Notes: generated by a model from the letters alone, not told the origin. Positions 35,731 through 47,523 are shown, numbered from the stretch's first letter. The stretch is DNA of 64,000 bases from Candidatus Peregrinibacteria bacterium GW2011_GWF2_43_17 (GCA_000999315.1 LCFW01000002.1:186001-250000); one strand, 5' to 3'. Program-made: numbers and translations.

Positions 35731-36294
35731 GTGTTAAAACAGTTATTTACATCAATGGCGCGAGCTAAACTACTCACAATTTTTTTGCTCAATCCGGATC
35801 GCGAATTTTTCATTCGCCAATTGACTCGCGAATTGGACGAACAAATTAACTCAATCAGAAGAGAGCTCGATAACTTAAAAAAGATCGGTCTTCTTAAGTC
35901 AAGAATGAAAAACAGAAAAAAATACTACTATACAAGCAAGAATTTTATTATATACAACGAGCTTAGGAGCATAATCATAAAGGCCGTTAATACGAAAGAG
36001 AGCATAATCAAGAAGATAGCTCAGCTTGGAAAGATAGATTTCTTACTCCTGTCGGGGATTTTCGTCGAAAAAGATTCTCCCGTAGATATGTTAATAGTCG
36101 GTGATATGGAAAGAGAGAAGCTTCAGGACTTTCTGGATACTTTGGAGTCAAGGCGTCCGATCAAATACAGCATCCTGACAAGGGACGACTTCCTATATAG
36201 AATCAAGTGTAACGACAAATTCACCAAGGATTTGATAAGGGATACGGACAACATAATCGGCGTAAACAAAATCGATTATAAACTTTCCGCTTGA
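35731..36294 (+). CDS. Winged-helix transcriptional regulator with C-terminal nucleotidyltransferase-like region
   Basis: LLTIFLLNPDREFFIRQLTRELDEQINSIRRELDNLKKIGLLKSRMKNRKKYYYTSKNFIIYNELRSII wHTH. Confidence 0.7.
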   Translation: MLKQLFTSMARAKLLTIFLLNPDREFFIRQLTRELDEQINSIRRELDNLKKIGLLKSRMKNRKKYYYTSKNFIIYNELRSIIIKAVNTKESIIKKIAQLGKIDFLLLSGIFVEKDSPVDMLIVGDMEREKLQDFLDTLESRRPIKYSILTRDDFLYRIKCNDKFTKDLIRDTDNIIGVNKIDYKLSA

Positions 36295-36349
36295 TTATAG
36301 GTGCCAAATTGCCTAAACTTCATAAGCAAATTTTTAAATTTTATTTAAT

Positions 36350-36760
36350 ATGACTCAAGCAATACTAAGAGACGTCCAAAAAAGCGGGCTTAAAAAAGTT
36401 CCTGAAATCAAAGCCGGTTACACGGTTAAGGTTTATCAGAAGATCAAAGAAGGTAATAAAGAGAGATTACAAGGTTTCGAAGGGTTGGTTATCAAGACAA
36501 ACAGCGGCGAAGGACCGGATAAAACTTTCACGGTAAGAAGAATCGCTTCCGGAGTTGGAGTTGAGAAAGTATTCCCGTTACATTCACCCTTTATCGCGAA
36601 AATCGAAATAATCAAGAAAGCCAAAGTAAGGAGAGCGAAACTCTATTATATGAGAAACAAGACTGGTAAAGCGGCAAGATTGAGCGAAACATATATGGCA
36701 AGAGAAGAAGAACCGGTTATCACCAAGGAAGAAACAAAAACAGAAGTAAAAGCGGAGTAA
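36350..36760 (+). CDS. rplS: 50S ribosomal protein L19
   Basis: KAGYTVKVYQKIKEGNKERLQGFEGLVI...FTVRRIASGVGVEKVFPLHSPFIAKIEIIKKAKVRRAKLYYMRNKTGKAARL. Confidence 0.97.
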   Translation: MTQAILRDVQKSGLKKVPEIKAGYTVKVYQKIKEGNKERLQGFEGLVIKTNSGEGPDKTFTVRRIASGVGVEKVFPLHSPFIAKIEIIKKAKVRRAKLYYMRNKTGKAARLSETYMAREEEPVITKEETKTEVKAE

Positions 36761-36778
36761 CACTTCGCACTACTGACT

Positions 36779-37330
36779 ATGCGCTTAGCACTATGGATTA
36801 CCATTGGCATTGACGAAGCCGGAAGAGGTCCGTTTGCCGGTCCTTTGGTGGTATCTGCGTGCTTTCTACCTAAAAACATACGACTCCCCGGACTTAACGA
36901 CTCGAAAAAACTTTCACTCAAACAAAGAGAAAGACTTTTTAAAATAATAAAAAAAAGAACGACTTATGGAATCGGAATAGCGACTGAAAGAGAAGTGGAA
37001 AAAGGCATGATAAACGCCATGAATCTGGCTTGCAAAAGAGCTCTTCGCGACATCAAGATTAAGCCGGACTTGCTCCTGATAGACGGTAGAGACAAACTCA
37101 AATTGCCTTATAAATATAAAAGCATCATAAGAGGAGACCAAAAAGAAAGATGTATTATGGCCGCTTCAATCATGGCAAAGGTAACGAGAGACCGGATTAT
37201 GGAAAAAATGCACGAAATTTACCCTTTATACGGCTTTAGAGAGCATAAGGGGTATGGAACAGCGAAACACATCGCGAATATACGAAAACATGGCATATGC
37301 GCGATACATCGCAAGAACTTTATCCACTGA
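36779..37330 (+). CDS. rnhB: Ribonuclease HII
   Basis: TIGIDEAGRGPFAGPLVVSACFL...LNDSKKLS...YPLYGFREHKGYGTAKH. Confidence 0.96.
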   Translation: MRLALWITIGIDEAGRGPFAGPLVVSACFLPKNIRLPGLNDSKKLSLKQRERLFKIIKKRTTYGIGIATEREVEKGMINAMNLACKRALRDIKIKPDLLLIDGRDKLKLPYKYKSIIRGDQKERCIMAASIMAKVTRDRIMEKMHEIYPLYGFREHKGYGTAKHIANIRKHGICAIHRKNFIH

Positions 37331-38190
37331 TCCGCTCCAGAAATCCCCCTAAATCGAACTTATGATTTTGAGTGCCCTCTTTTTCTATGCTGTAAGTTGC
37401 CGCCAAAGTTCCCATCTCGCACGCTTTGGCGAGATCGAGGCCTTCTTTCAAGCCGTGCAGTAAGCCGCCGCGATAAGCATCTCCGCAACCCGTAGGATCC
37501 AAAACCGCTTTAGGTTCGATTGCAGGTATATCGCATATATGAACGCCGTCTTCTATAATTTCGGAACCTTCCCCGCCTTTTGTGACTATTAGACGTTTGG
37601 CTTTACCCATATTCACTTTTTCTTTAGCCAAACCATATTCGTATTCGTTCAGAATTACCAAATAAGCGTTTTCTACGATCCTTGACATTATTCCGGGGGG
37701 GAAAAGGGTTATTTGTTGACCCGGATCAAAAATGTAATCTATACCGTGAGCCGAAGCATCGTCGGCAAGCTCGATCATATTTTCAAGATTCATCGGCGAT
37801 ATTATCAAGAGGGAATCTTTGAATTTTTGGAAATCAACTCCCAGGTCCTGTTTTTCTATCGTGGCACCGGGGTAAAAAGTTGTGAGCTGGTTGCCTTTTT
37901 TATCGGTTACTATATATGCGCAAGCGGTGTCGCCGTCTTTGATTTTTTTAACAAAAGTGAGATCTATATCGTGTTTGGAAAGCCATTCCTGATAATCGGG
38001 TTCGAAATCGCTTCCGACAGCGGAAATCAGGATTGGAGTGTCTCCGAAAAGAGAGTAAGTGTAAGCGATATTACCACCGCATCCGCCAAAAAACTTCTTT
38101 CGTTTGGGAGCAAAAAAACAGGTACTCAAATTCGACAAATCTTGTCCTTTGAAATGATCTTGGAAAAGACCTTCGTAAGTGAAGATAAAA

Positions 38191-38975
<785 letters not shown>

Positions 38976-38979
<4 letters not shown>

Positions 38980-39824
38980 ATTTTTGTTTCCAAATAAGAT
39001 TTTAAAGCCTTATCAACAGATCTTAAGCGTGGCCTTTTTGAGTTCAAGAGCCTGGAATTCAAAGGCCTTTTTGCTAGGCGCTTGAATTCATCGCTTGTGA
39101 CAGCCGTAACTTTAACATTTAATCCGGCAATTTGGAAGATTTTTTTGGCGAAATCGTACCACGAGAGCTCGCCTTCGTTTACAAGATGATATGTGCCGTA
39201 AGAGGGGTGGTCTTTGATCAGAGATAAAGTCGCGATAGCAAGATCTTTAGCATATGTGGGTTTGCCGATTTGGTCGGAGACAACCTTGATTTCGGTTTTT
39301 GCCGAATTCAACATGGTATCCACGAAATTTTTACCATTGCCGTAAAGCCATGATGTTCTTATCAAATAAAATTTCTTACAAGTGTTTTTCAGCGATTTCT
39401 CACCTTCAAGTTTCGATTTGCCGTAAACGTTAAGAGGGGAGTCACCTTCGCAGTTTTCATCATACTCTCCATCTTTTTCTCCAGAGAAAACGTAATCGCT
39501 ACTGTAAGTCGCGAGCATCGCTCCACATTTATTTGCGGCTTTTGAGAGATACGAAATCGCATGGGCGTTTAATGCGAAAGCTTTGTCTCTTTCGGTTTCA
39601 GCCAAATCCACGTTAGTGTAACCGGCGGCGTTAATGATAATCGAGGGTTTTAATCGAAAGATTTTTTCAGAAACCGCATCTTCATCCGCAATATCGAGAT
39701 CCGCATGTGTCAAAGATATTACTTTGTAGAACTTGGAAAAAACGGAAACAAGTTCCTTGCCGAGCATGCCGTTGGCTCCGAATATTACGACTTTTTCCAA
39801 AATGTCGGATTTTCTTTGTACCAT
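38976..39824 (-). CDS. rmlD: dTDP-4-dehydrorhamnose reductase
   Basis: VVIFGANGMLGKELVSVF, INAAGYTNVDLAE, YSSDYVFSGEKDGEYDE, NVYGKSKLEGE; start chosen at internal M17 (39872 alternative). Confidence 0.9.
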
Positions 39825-40753
39825 TGAAAAGTTTGCTTTAATCCTTCTTTGAAATTCGTTTTCGGCTTCCATCCGAATGCCTCAAGCATCTTTCCGGAAT
39901 CTATCGCGTACCTGCGATCGTGCCCTTTTCTATCTTCAACGAACTTGATTAAATCTTCACCTTTGCCGAAATATGCCAAAATCTCCTTAGTGATTTCCAG
40001 GTTTGTTTTCTCGCAATTGCCTCCGACGTTATAAACTTCGCCCGAGATGCCTTTTTCAAGAATTATATCGGTCGCCTCGCAGTGATCTTCGACATAAATC
40101 CAGTCGCGGATATTTCGCCCGTCGCCGTATATCGGAACTTTTTCGTCGCTCGATATAAGAGAGAAAAAATAAGGGATCAGTTTCTCCGGAAATTGATAAG
40201 GGCCGTAATTGTTTGAGCACCTGCTGACGGTAATCGGAAGCCCGTAAGTTCGATGATAAGCCAAGCAAATCAAGTCTGCCGCGGCTTTTGAGGATGAGTA
40301 TGGCGAACTCGGTTTAATGGGGGAGTCCTCCCTAAAAAAATCGTGCGAGTTGTCACCCAAATCGCCATAAACCTCATCCGTTGAAATTTGATGATATCTT
40401 TTTACACCAAATTGTAGCGATGCGTCGAGCAGGTTATGTGTTCCGACGACGTTTGTCATAATAAAAACGCTCGGCTCGGCGATACTGCGGTCAACATGCG
40501 ACTCGGCCGCGAAATTTACAACGGCATCGAATTTTTCTTTTTTAAAAAGATCGAAAACCGCATTTTTATCCACCAAATCCGTTTGATAAAATTTAAACCT
40601 CGGTTCTTTCATGAGCGGCTCGAGGTTCTCTTTTCTGCCGGCATAAGTCAATTTATCGAGTACGCAAACAGAGTCCCCGGGATGATTTTTGAACCTGTAG
40701 TAAGCATAGTTGGTGCCGATGAATCCGGCGCCACCCGTGATTAATACTTTCAT
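39785..40753 (-). CDS. rmlB: dTDP-glucose 4,6-dehydratase
   Basis: MKVLITGGAGFIGTNYAYY, FAAESHVDRSI, STDEVYGDL, YSSSKAAADLI, RCSNNYGPYQFPEKLIPYF. Confidence 0.95.
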   Translation of the reverse strand: MKVLITGGAGFIGTNYAYYRFKNHPGDSVCVLDKLTYAGRKENLEPLMKEPRFKFYQTDLVDKNAVFDLFKKEKFDAVVNFAAESHVDRSIAEPSVFIMTNVVGTHNLLDASLQFGVKRYHQISTDEVYGDLGDNSHDFFREDSPIKPSSPYSSSKAAADLICLAYHRTYGLPITVSRCSNNYGPYQFPEKLIPYFFSLISSDEKVPIYGDGRNIRDWIYVEDHCEATDIILEKGISGEVYNVGGNCEKTNLEITKEILAYFGKGEDLIKFVEDRKGHDRRYAIDSGKMLEAFGWKPKTNFKEGLKQTFQWYKENPTFWKKS

Positions 40754-42834
40754 GATAAAGTTTTGATTTTTTTCTCCTCTTTGAAAGCCTCGAGGATATC
40801 GCCAACTTCAAGTTTGAAATTACCTTTGAATTTTATTCCGCACTCTTGACCGCTTTCAACCTCGCCGACATCTTCGTTTACTATTTTGAGTCCAATCAAT
40901 TTGCCGGTGTTGACTTGTTGCTCGCCACGGAAAACTCTCAAAGTCGAATCTTTAACCAGCTTGCCGTTTTTCACATTAACGCCGACAACCATTTCATTTT
41001 TGCCGGTGAAAAATATCGCTTTTACTTCGGCTTTGCCATATTCGACCACCAGCACTTCGGGTTCGAGCATACCTGTCAAAATTTTCTTCATATCATCTAT
41101 AAGATTATAAATGATCTTATAGACGACTATTTCAACATTTTCGTGCTCGGCAAGTGCTTTGGTATGAGGACCGGCATCAACGTGGAACCCGACAACGATA
41201 CCTCCGCCGGCACGTGCCATCATAACGTCGGATTCGGTGATTGCTCCGACTCCGGAATGGATAACTTTTATCGCAACATCTTCAGATTTAATCTGTGCGA
41301 GCGCTTGTTTGATAGCCTCGAGAGAACCTTTCGTGTCGGCTTTAATTATTAATTTTAATGTTTTCAAAGTTCCTTCTTGGATTCTTGCCATGATGTCGCC
41401 GACACCAAGACCCGTGATTTCCGCAGACTTTCTCATTTCTTTGATTTTTGTAGATTGCATACGAGCCTCTTTGTCGCCCGAAACCACTTGTAAAATATCT
41501 CCGCTCTTGGGTGTTTCGCTCAAGCCTGCAATTCTGGCAACGCCGGAAGGTTTCAACTCTTTTAATCTTTTGCCGGTGTGATCTATCATCGCTTTTATTC
41601 TGCCATAAGTTGACCCGACAATTACATTGTCCATTATTTTCAAAGTGCCCGTATTTATCAAAATCGTAGCGACAGGACCGAAATTCGGATCAAGATCTGC
41701 TTCTATAACCGTGCCTACGGCGGGTCTTGCGGGGTTGGCTTTCAAATCTTTCATATCGGTCGTAAGAAGAATCATTTCAAGAAGCGTGGTAACGCCTGCG
41801 CCGGTCAAAGCGGATACGGGAACCATTACAGTATTTCCACCCCATTCTTCAGGTTGGAGTCCATGTTCGGTCAGCTCCGATTTAACTCTATCGGGGCTGG
41901 CGGCTTCTTTATCTATTTTATTGATGGCGACTATTATCGGGATACCGGCTTCCTTCGCATGGTTAATGGCTTCAATCGTTTGAGGTTTAACTCCTTCATC
42001 CGCGGCGACAACGAGAACAGCTATATCGGTAGCCTTGGCTCCTCTGGCTCTCATCGAAGTGAAAGCTTCGTGACCCGGAGTGTCCAAGAAAGTGATAACT
42101 TTACCTTTAAGTTCTTTCTTTTCACTCGGCACGACAACCTGATAGGCACCTATGTGTTGAGTGATTCCTCCGGCTTCACCCGCAACAACGTTGGTATTTC
42201 TTATCGCATCCAAAAGCTTGGTTTTCCCGTGATCGACGTGTCCCATGACGCTGACGACGGGAGGTCTTTTTTGCAAAAGTGATTTATCGTCCTCCGAAAG
42301 AAGTTTTTCAAGATTACCTTGCATGATATCTTCAACATTCGCCGCACCGCGTTTTCTTTTCAAACTCAATCCCAAACTATCAGCTATAATCGAAGCGGTA
42401 TCAAAATCGAGCATTTGATTTATATTCGCCAAAATCCCGTTTTTCATAAGTTCACCGATGACTTTCGCGGCTGACAGATCGGCTTTTTCGGCAAACTCTT
42501 TTACGGATATGGCATCTTCGATTTCGATTATTTTAGATCTCGGAGATACGGAAAAATCACTGATCCTTTTTCTCGAATCGCCTTTGGTATCTTTCCCGGC
42601 GGTTTTTTTTCTTTGAGATTTTATTATCTCTCTCTCCATCTCTTTTGCAATCATCTCATCATAAACTTCCGCGGCATCTTTTTTGGTATCGGCAAGTTCG
42701 ATTTCAAGTATGTCGGCAACCGCATCTTCAATCTCTTTTTCTTCTATTTCACAACCCAAAGCTTTACTCTTAACTTTAAGCTCTTTTTCGGTCATACCTA
42801 GTTTCTTCGCAAGTTCTGAGACCTTAACGGACAT
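40750..42834 (-). CDS. infB: Translation initiation factor IF-2
   Basis: PPVVSVMGHVDHGKTKLLDAIRNTNVVAGEAGGITQHIGAYQV, FLDTPGHEAFTSMRARGA. Confidence 0.98.
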   Translation of the reverse strand: MSVKVSELAKKLGMTEKELKVKSKALGCEIEEKEIEDAVADILEIELADTKKDAAEVYDEMIAKEMEREIIKSQRKKTAGKDTKGDSRKRISDFSVSPRSKIIEIEDAISVKEFAEKADLSAAKVIGELMKNGILANINQMLDFDTASIIADSLGLSLKRKRGAANVEDIMQGNLEKLLSEDDKSLLQKRPPVVSVMGHVDHGKTKLLDAIRNTNVVAGEAGGITQHIGAYQVVVPSEKKELKGKVITFLDTPGHEAFTSMRARGAKATDIAVLVVAADEGVKPQTIEAINHAKEAGIPIIVAINKIDKEAASPDRVKSELTEHGLQPEEWGGNTVMVPVSALTGAGVTTLLEMILLTTDMKDLKANPARPAVGTVIEADLDPNFGPVATILINTGTLKIMDNVIVGSTYGRIKAMIDHTGKRLKELKPSGVARIAGLSETPKSGDILQVVSGDKEARMQSTKIKEMRKSAEITGLGVGDIMARIQEGTLKTLKLIIKADTKGSLEAIKQALAQIKSEDVAIKVIHSGVGAITESDVMMARAGGGIVVGFHVDAGPHTKALAEHENVEIVVYKIIYNLIDDMKKILTGMLEPEVLVVEYGKAEVKAIFFTGKNEMVVGVNVKNGKLVKDSTLRVFRGEQQVNTGKLIGLKIVNEDVGEVESGQECGIKFKGNFKLEVGDILEAFKEEKKIKTLS

Positions 42835-42883
42835 TTTGCAGAGTTAAAAAACAACAGAGGAAATATACCAGACGCCGACCATG

Positions 42884-43918
42884 TTAGTCCAGGAGTAAAT
42901 TTTCCTCGACTTTCGCATTTCCAAACGTGGAAATTTTATCTCCGAGTCTGCCAAGTTTCCTTTCTGAAAGTTCAAAACTGTTTTTGGCTCTGCCCAAATG
43001 CGTCCCGACCAATCTGAAGTCCTCATTGAATTTATCAAAATCTCCATGGAGTCGCGACAAACCCGCCATAATTTCGGAAGCTTTTTTCTCAATCTCAAGC
43101 CCTCGCAAACCGTTTAAGATCGTAGTCAAATAGATTGCAAATGTATTCGGTGAAACCGGAAAAACATTTTTCTCGAAAGCGTACTGCATGATCCCCGGTC
43201 CGTCATCTTCCGAATCCTGAATCACAACTTCGTAATAAACATTCTCGGCCGGGATATACATGAGCGCGAATTCGAGAGTGCCTTCATCCGCCAAAATGTA
43301 TTTTTTCGCTATCTCGTCTATGCGATTTTTAAGATCTTGTTTGAAAAGTTTTCTAGCCTTCTTTTTTGAATCTTCATCATGCCCGGCCTGTATCATTTTT
43401 TTGAAATTCTCAAGTGGGAATTTTGCATCTATCGGAACGAGTTTCCCATCTCGAAGCTTGATTACTGCATCAACGGTTTCACCGCTTTTGAACCTGTGTT
43501 GCATGGCATATTGGTCTGATGTGAAACGATCTTTTAACAAATTTTCCAGAAAAAGCTCTCCAAGCTGACCTCTTAATTTTGGTGCCTGGAGAATCTGTTG
43601 CAAACTTGAAATATCTTTGCCGATATCGTAAATGCGTTTGTTGTTTTCTTCCAGGACCGAAAGTTTGCTGGTGACGGAATTCACGACTTTTGCCGCATTG
43701 TCGAGTCTCTCGCCGAGGTTTCTTTGCGATTCGTTTACCGATTTGTTGATTTGATTTGTGACGGTGCTTATGTGCCCAAGCATTATTTTCTGGCTCTCTT
43801 CCATATTTCTCCTAAGCTCTTCAACTCTGACATCGTCTCGCGATTTTAAATCTTTTAAATAATAAAAAGTTACTCCGGCGAAGATCAGAAAAAATCCAAG
43901 TATCAAGATGGTTTCCAT
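42884..43918 (-). CDS. rmuC: DNA recombination protein RmuC
   Basis: LRGQLGELFLENLLKDRFTSDQYAMQHRFKSGETVDAVIKLRDGKLVPIDAKFPLENF. Confidence 0.93.
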   Translation of the reverse strand: METILILGFFLIFAGVTFYYLKDLKSRDDVRVEELRRNMEESQKIMLGHISTVTNQINKSVNESQRNLGERLDNAAKVVNSVTSKLSVLEENNKRIYDIGKDISSLQQILQAPKLRGQLGELFLENLLKDRFTSDQYAMQHRFKSGETVDAVIKLRDGKLVPIDAKFPLENFKKMIQAGHDEDSKKKARKLFKQDLKNRIDEIAKKYILADEGTLEFALMYIPAENVYYEVVIQDSEDDGPGIMQYAFEKNVFPVSPNTFAIYLTTILNGLRGLEIEKKASEIMAGLSRLHGDFDKFNEDFRLVGTHLGRAKNSFELSERKLGRLGDKISTFGNAKVEENLLLD

Positions 43919-43983
43919 GAATATTATGTTTTTATGAGTAAATGCATTTTAAGACTTCTCACGTAAAATGATCCTAAAAGAAC

Positions 43984-44012
43984 TTGACGTTATTCCAAAA
44001 AAGTGGTACTAT
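43984..44012 (+). promoter_or_regulatory. Sigma70-type promoter at the edge of a long non-coding interval
   Basis: TTGACG - 17 bp - TACTAT. Confidence 0.55.
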
Positions 44013-44044
44013 TTAACGAAGCTCTTTGAAAAACATAAAAACAA

Positions 44045-44385
44045 AACGTCACTGTTTAGGGAGTGATATGTCGAGAAGGGGAGATTAAACCAAATTATTT
44101 CAACTCCTTCTTCTCGGCAGTTCTCTCCCTAAGTGCTGATTAGTTTGCTATCGGAAAGATTTCCCAAAATCTTTTTGACACTTTCTTGTCCGTTTGGAAG
44201 GGTTTAGTCTCCATTCGGCTCCAAGTTTGAAGTTCTATCAACCTTTGCCTGCTTGTCAGGTAAATAGTAGCTCTTCCCTTTGGGTTTTGTTACTTTCTCA
44301 GGTTTTTGTCTCTAGTTTCGGCTAGGTGCGAGGATCTGTAACCGAGGTTATAGCCACTTGCTCTCTAACGGTGCTTAGGGGGTTT
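44045..44385. ncRNA. Candidate structured RNA or long structured leader (unassigned family)
   Basis: Long imperfect stem TTTAGGGAG...CGAGAAGgGGAG / CTCCttCTTCTCGg...CTCCCTAAG at 44054-44133, further hairpins (GCCTGCTTGTCAGGT, TAACCGAGGTTA), about 570 nt with no credible ORF. Confidence 0.4.
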
Positions 44386-44493
44386 TAAAATTGCGAGAAA
44401 TCCATTCCGAAGCGTTAGCGGAGGACGCCGAATTTGTATATATAAAATAGGAGAACGACTATATAATGAAATCCGATTTTTAGAAGCTTTCTT

Positions 44494-47400
44494 ATGACAC
44501 TCAATCCTGCCCAGCTTACAGCAGTCTCCGAAATAGAAGGACCCGTTCTTGTCGTTGCGGGTCCGGGGACGGGTAAAACGCAAGTTCTGTCGGCCAGGAT
44601 TAAAGAGATACTTAACAAAACACAGACGAATCCCGACAACATTCTTGCGCTAACTTTTACAGAAGCGGGAGTTGTTGCCATGAGGGAGCGACTTTGCGAA
44701 ATGATAGGGGAGACCGGCCATTACGTGGATATCTATACTTTCCACTCTTTTTGTAATGATATTATTCAAAAATGGCCCGATAAATTTGCTTTCGCAAAAG
44801 AGCTTGAACCGGTTACCGAAGTTGAAAAGATACAGATCATGAAAGGAGTCTTGGATGATCTGCCGCATGAAAGCCCGCTCCTGTCTTTTTATGATAAATA
44901 CACAAACATAAGGGCGATTCTCGGCACGATATCAGATTTGAAACGTGAGGGAATTTCGATAGAAGATTTTTCAAAAAAAGTTGCCGAAGAAGACACAAAC
45001 TTTAAAAAAACAGACGACTTAATAAACCCGAAAACCGGGAAGATGAAGACGAAATATGCGACGAAACAAAAACAGATAGAAAAACAGCGCGAACTTATAA
45101 CCGCATATAAAAAATACAGGGAGAGACTTACTGAAAAAGGCAGATATGACTACGAAGATATGATCATGTTTGTCATAGAAAAATTTAAAACAGACGACTT
45201 TCTTTTGGGCTATTATCAGGAGAAATACCAATATTTCTTAATTGACGAATATCAGGATACGAACAGCGCACAAAATAAAATTATAGAACTTCTCGGCAAC
45301 TATTTTGAAAACCCGAACATATTCGCGGTTGGTGACGACGATCAAGCGATTTACAGGTTCCAGGGGGCATCGCTTGAAAACATTCTGGAATTTTCTAAAA
45401 GATATCCTGACGCAAAAAAAATCACACTCACTCAAAATTACAGAAGCGATCAGAAAATTCTCGATAAGGCGCGAAATTTAATAAAACATAACGAAGAGAG
45501 GTTCGAAAAAGAGTTGAAATCAGATAAAAACAAACCTGATGATGACATTGTCTTGTGCGAATTCGAGAACGAAAACGAAGAGGCGTATTTCATAATTAAG
45601 AAGATTGCAGAAATGAAGAAATCGGGAGAAAAACTGTCCGAAATCGCGGTGCTTTATCGCAACAATAAGGACTCCGACGAACTGGTGCAATTCTTGAAAA
45701 AAGCGGAAATCCCTTACGAAATATCAAATGGCGACAACATTTTGAACGACGTTGATATACAGAAGATAATTTCAGTTTTAAACTTGATAAACGACCCGAA
45801 AGACGACTTGAATTTCTTCAAGGTTCTCAACTTCGACTTTATCGGCATCAACAGGGAGGATCTTTATAATCTTACCAAGCTCGCTTACAAAAAAGGGTAC
45901 TGGAATCTTCTTCGCGATCCGTCGGCGCCCAAAGAATTTAACGATTTGAAAGTTTTGCTCGACCGGTGGATTTCCTACTCGGCAAACCTGACTTTTGTGG
46001 ATTTTTTCGAAAAAGTTATCCACGAGTCGAAATTCATGGATTACATTTTGGCAAAAGATGACTTGCGCGCTCTCAACAGGTTAAAAAGGCTTTTCGATGA
46101 GGTTAAAAAATTAAACCGAGGCGACCACGGACTGAAGCTGAAATTTTTCCTTCAGATGTTGAAAGACATGGATGAAAACGACGTTGCCATCGAAGAAATA
46201 CCTCTCACTTCCGGCAAAGATTGCGTAAAACTTAAAACCGTCCACAAGTCGAAAGGCCTCGAATTCGACAACGTTTTTATCATCAAATGTTCTGCGAATT
46301 CTTGGGAGAAAAAAAGAGGCGGCTCGAACAAAATCAAACTTCCGGAAACCTTGCTCGAACTTGCAACCGGAGAGCACGACGAGGAAGAGGATACTCGAAG
46401 GCTTTTTTACGTCGCGCTAACCCGCGCAAAAAAGAAAGTTTTCTTAACATATTCCAAAAACGGAAGGAAGCCACAGGAGAAAAGTGTATTCGTGGCCAAT
46501 TTAGGCGAAATCACAAAACTCGACATATCTCCCTACATCGAATCCGCAAAAGAAAGGCTGACTTTGTATCTCGCCGAGCCAAAAACCGACACGCTCGATA
46601 CTGCGCTCACTCCGTATTTAACAGAGCTGGTAAAAGATTATATTTTGAGTCCGACTTCGCTCAATAACTACATCGCTTGCCCGCGCAAATTTTTCTATTC
46701 CAATCTGATAAAAGTTCCGCATGTTAAAGATAAATCGCTTTGTCTCGGTACCGCGATTCACGCCGCGTTAAAAGATTTTTTTGATAAATATAAAAAAGAA
46801 AAATCCATTCCAAGTCTTGAGTTCATGACGGAGAGTTTTAAGAAACATTTAAAAAGAGAAGTCATGACAGCGGGTGACATGGAAGTATCTTTGGCGCAAG
46901 GTTTGAAAATTCTTACCGAATATTACGAACGCGAACACGACAACATGAAAATCCCTCTCGCGAACGAACACCCTTTCGCGAAAGGCAAAGTTTTCATGGA
47001 AAGCGTCCCGATAACCGGCAAAATAGACCGCATGGACATCATTGACGACAAGCTGAGCACGGTTTGCGTAACAGATTACAAAACCGGGAAATCGAAAAGT
47101 GAAAATGTCGTCAGGGGCATGACAGAAAATTCAACCGGGGACGAATTCAGACAGCTGGTTTTTTATAAAATTCTTGGTGACTGCGACCCAAAATTCCGAT
47201 GGCACATCATGGCAGGCGAACTTTATTTCGTTGCCGACGGCAAACGCGTCACAATCACCGCCACAAACGCCGACATCGAATCCCTCAAACGCGCTATCAA
47301 AGATTCTCACGCGAAAATCCAAAACCTCGAATTCGATAAGATTAAAAAAGGGAAACCATGCGAGAGGTGCCAGTTTATGGGTGTGTGTTGGGGGAAGTAG
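44494..47400 (+). CDS. UvrD/PcrA-type ATP-dependent helicase with C-terminal PD-(D/E)XK nuclease-like domain
   Basis: LNPAQLTAVSEIEGPVLVVAGPGTGKTQVL (Walker A), DEYQDTNSAQNKI, GDDDQAIYRFQGA, TVHKSKGLEFDNVFI; LSPTSLNNYIACPRKFFYSNLIKV, VTDYKTGKS. Confidence 0.94.
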   Translation: MTLNPAQLTAVSEIEGPVLVVAGPGTGKTQVLSARIKEILNKTQTNPDNILALTFTEAGVVAMRERLCEMIGETGHYVDIYTFHSFCNDIIQKWPDKFAFAKELEPVTEVEKIQIMKGVLDDLPHESPLLSFYDKYTNIRAILGTISDLKREGISIEDFSKKVAEEDTNFKKTDDLINPKTGKMKTKYATKQKQIEKQRELITAYKKYRERLTEKGRYDYEDMIMFVIEKFKTDDFLLGYYQEKYQYFLIDEYQDTNSAQNKIIELLGNYFENPNIFAVGDDDQAIYRFQGASLENILEFSKRYPDAKKITLTQNYRSDQKILDKARNLIKHNEERFEKELKSDKNKPDDDIVLCEFENENEEAYFIIKKIAEMKKSGEKLSEIAVLYRNNKDSDELVQFLKKAEIPYEISNGDNILNDVDIQKIISVLNLINDPKDDLNFFKVLNFDFIGINREDLYNLTKLAYKKGYWNLLRDPSAPKEFNDLKVLLDRWISYSANLTFVDFFEKVIHESKFMDYILAKDDLRALNRLKRLFDEVKKLNRGDHGLKLKFFLQMLKDMDENDVAIEEIPLTSGKDCVKLKTVHKSKGLEFDNVFIIKCSANSWEKKRGGSNKIKLPETLLELATGEHDEEEDTRRLFYVALTRAKKKVFLTYSKNGRKPQEKSVFVANLGEITKLDISPYIESAKERLTLYLAEPKTDTLDTALTPYLTELVKDYILSPTSLNNYIACPRKFFYSNLIKVPHVKDKSLCLGTAIHAALKDFFDKYKKEKSIPSLEFMTESFKKHLKREVMTAGDMEVSLAQGLKILTEYYEREHDNMKIPLANEHPFAKGKVFMESVPITGKIDRMDIIDDKLSTVCVTDYKTGKSKSENVVRGMTENSTGDEFRQLVFYKILGDCDPKFRWHIMAGELYFVADGKRVTITATNADIESLKRAIKDSHAKIQNLEFDKIKKGKPCERCQFMGVCWGK

Positions 47401-47404
47401 CGAG

Positions 47405-47470
47405 CAGGCCGGTAGTCCCGCTAAGCGGGATGAACGGCCCATACATTTAAACTGATTGCGAAGCAATCTT
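47405..47470 (+). repeat. Dispersed palindromic repeat family, copy B
   Basis: CAGGCCGGTAGTCCCGCTAAGCGGGATGAACGGCCCATACATTTAAACTGATTGCGAAGCAATCT. Confidence 0.8.
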
Positions 47471-47523
47471 ATTGAACCAGTCCAACCCGTTGCTTCGCAT
47501 ACCAAAACGTACAATAAACATCT

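Noticed and set aside
44045-44385. Identification of the pre-helicase structured region as RNase P RNA, tmRNA or SRP RNA
   Set aside because: By-eye search found no GAGGAAAGTCC, ACAGAA..GGCTTA, tRNA-like TTCGA arm or SRP GNAR tetraloop motif on either strand; left as unassigned
46287-46667. 126-aa plus-strand ORF inside the helicase gene
   Set aside because: Alternative frame of the helicase, which has clear motifs on both sides without interruption
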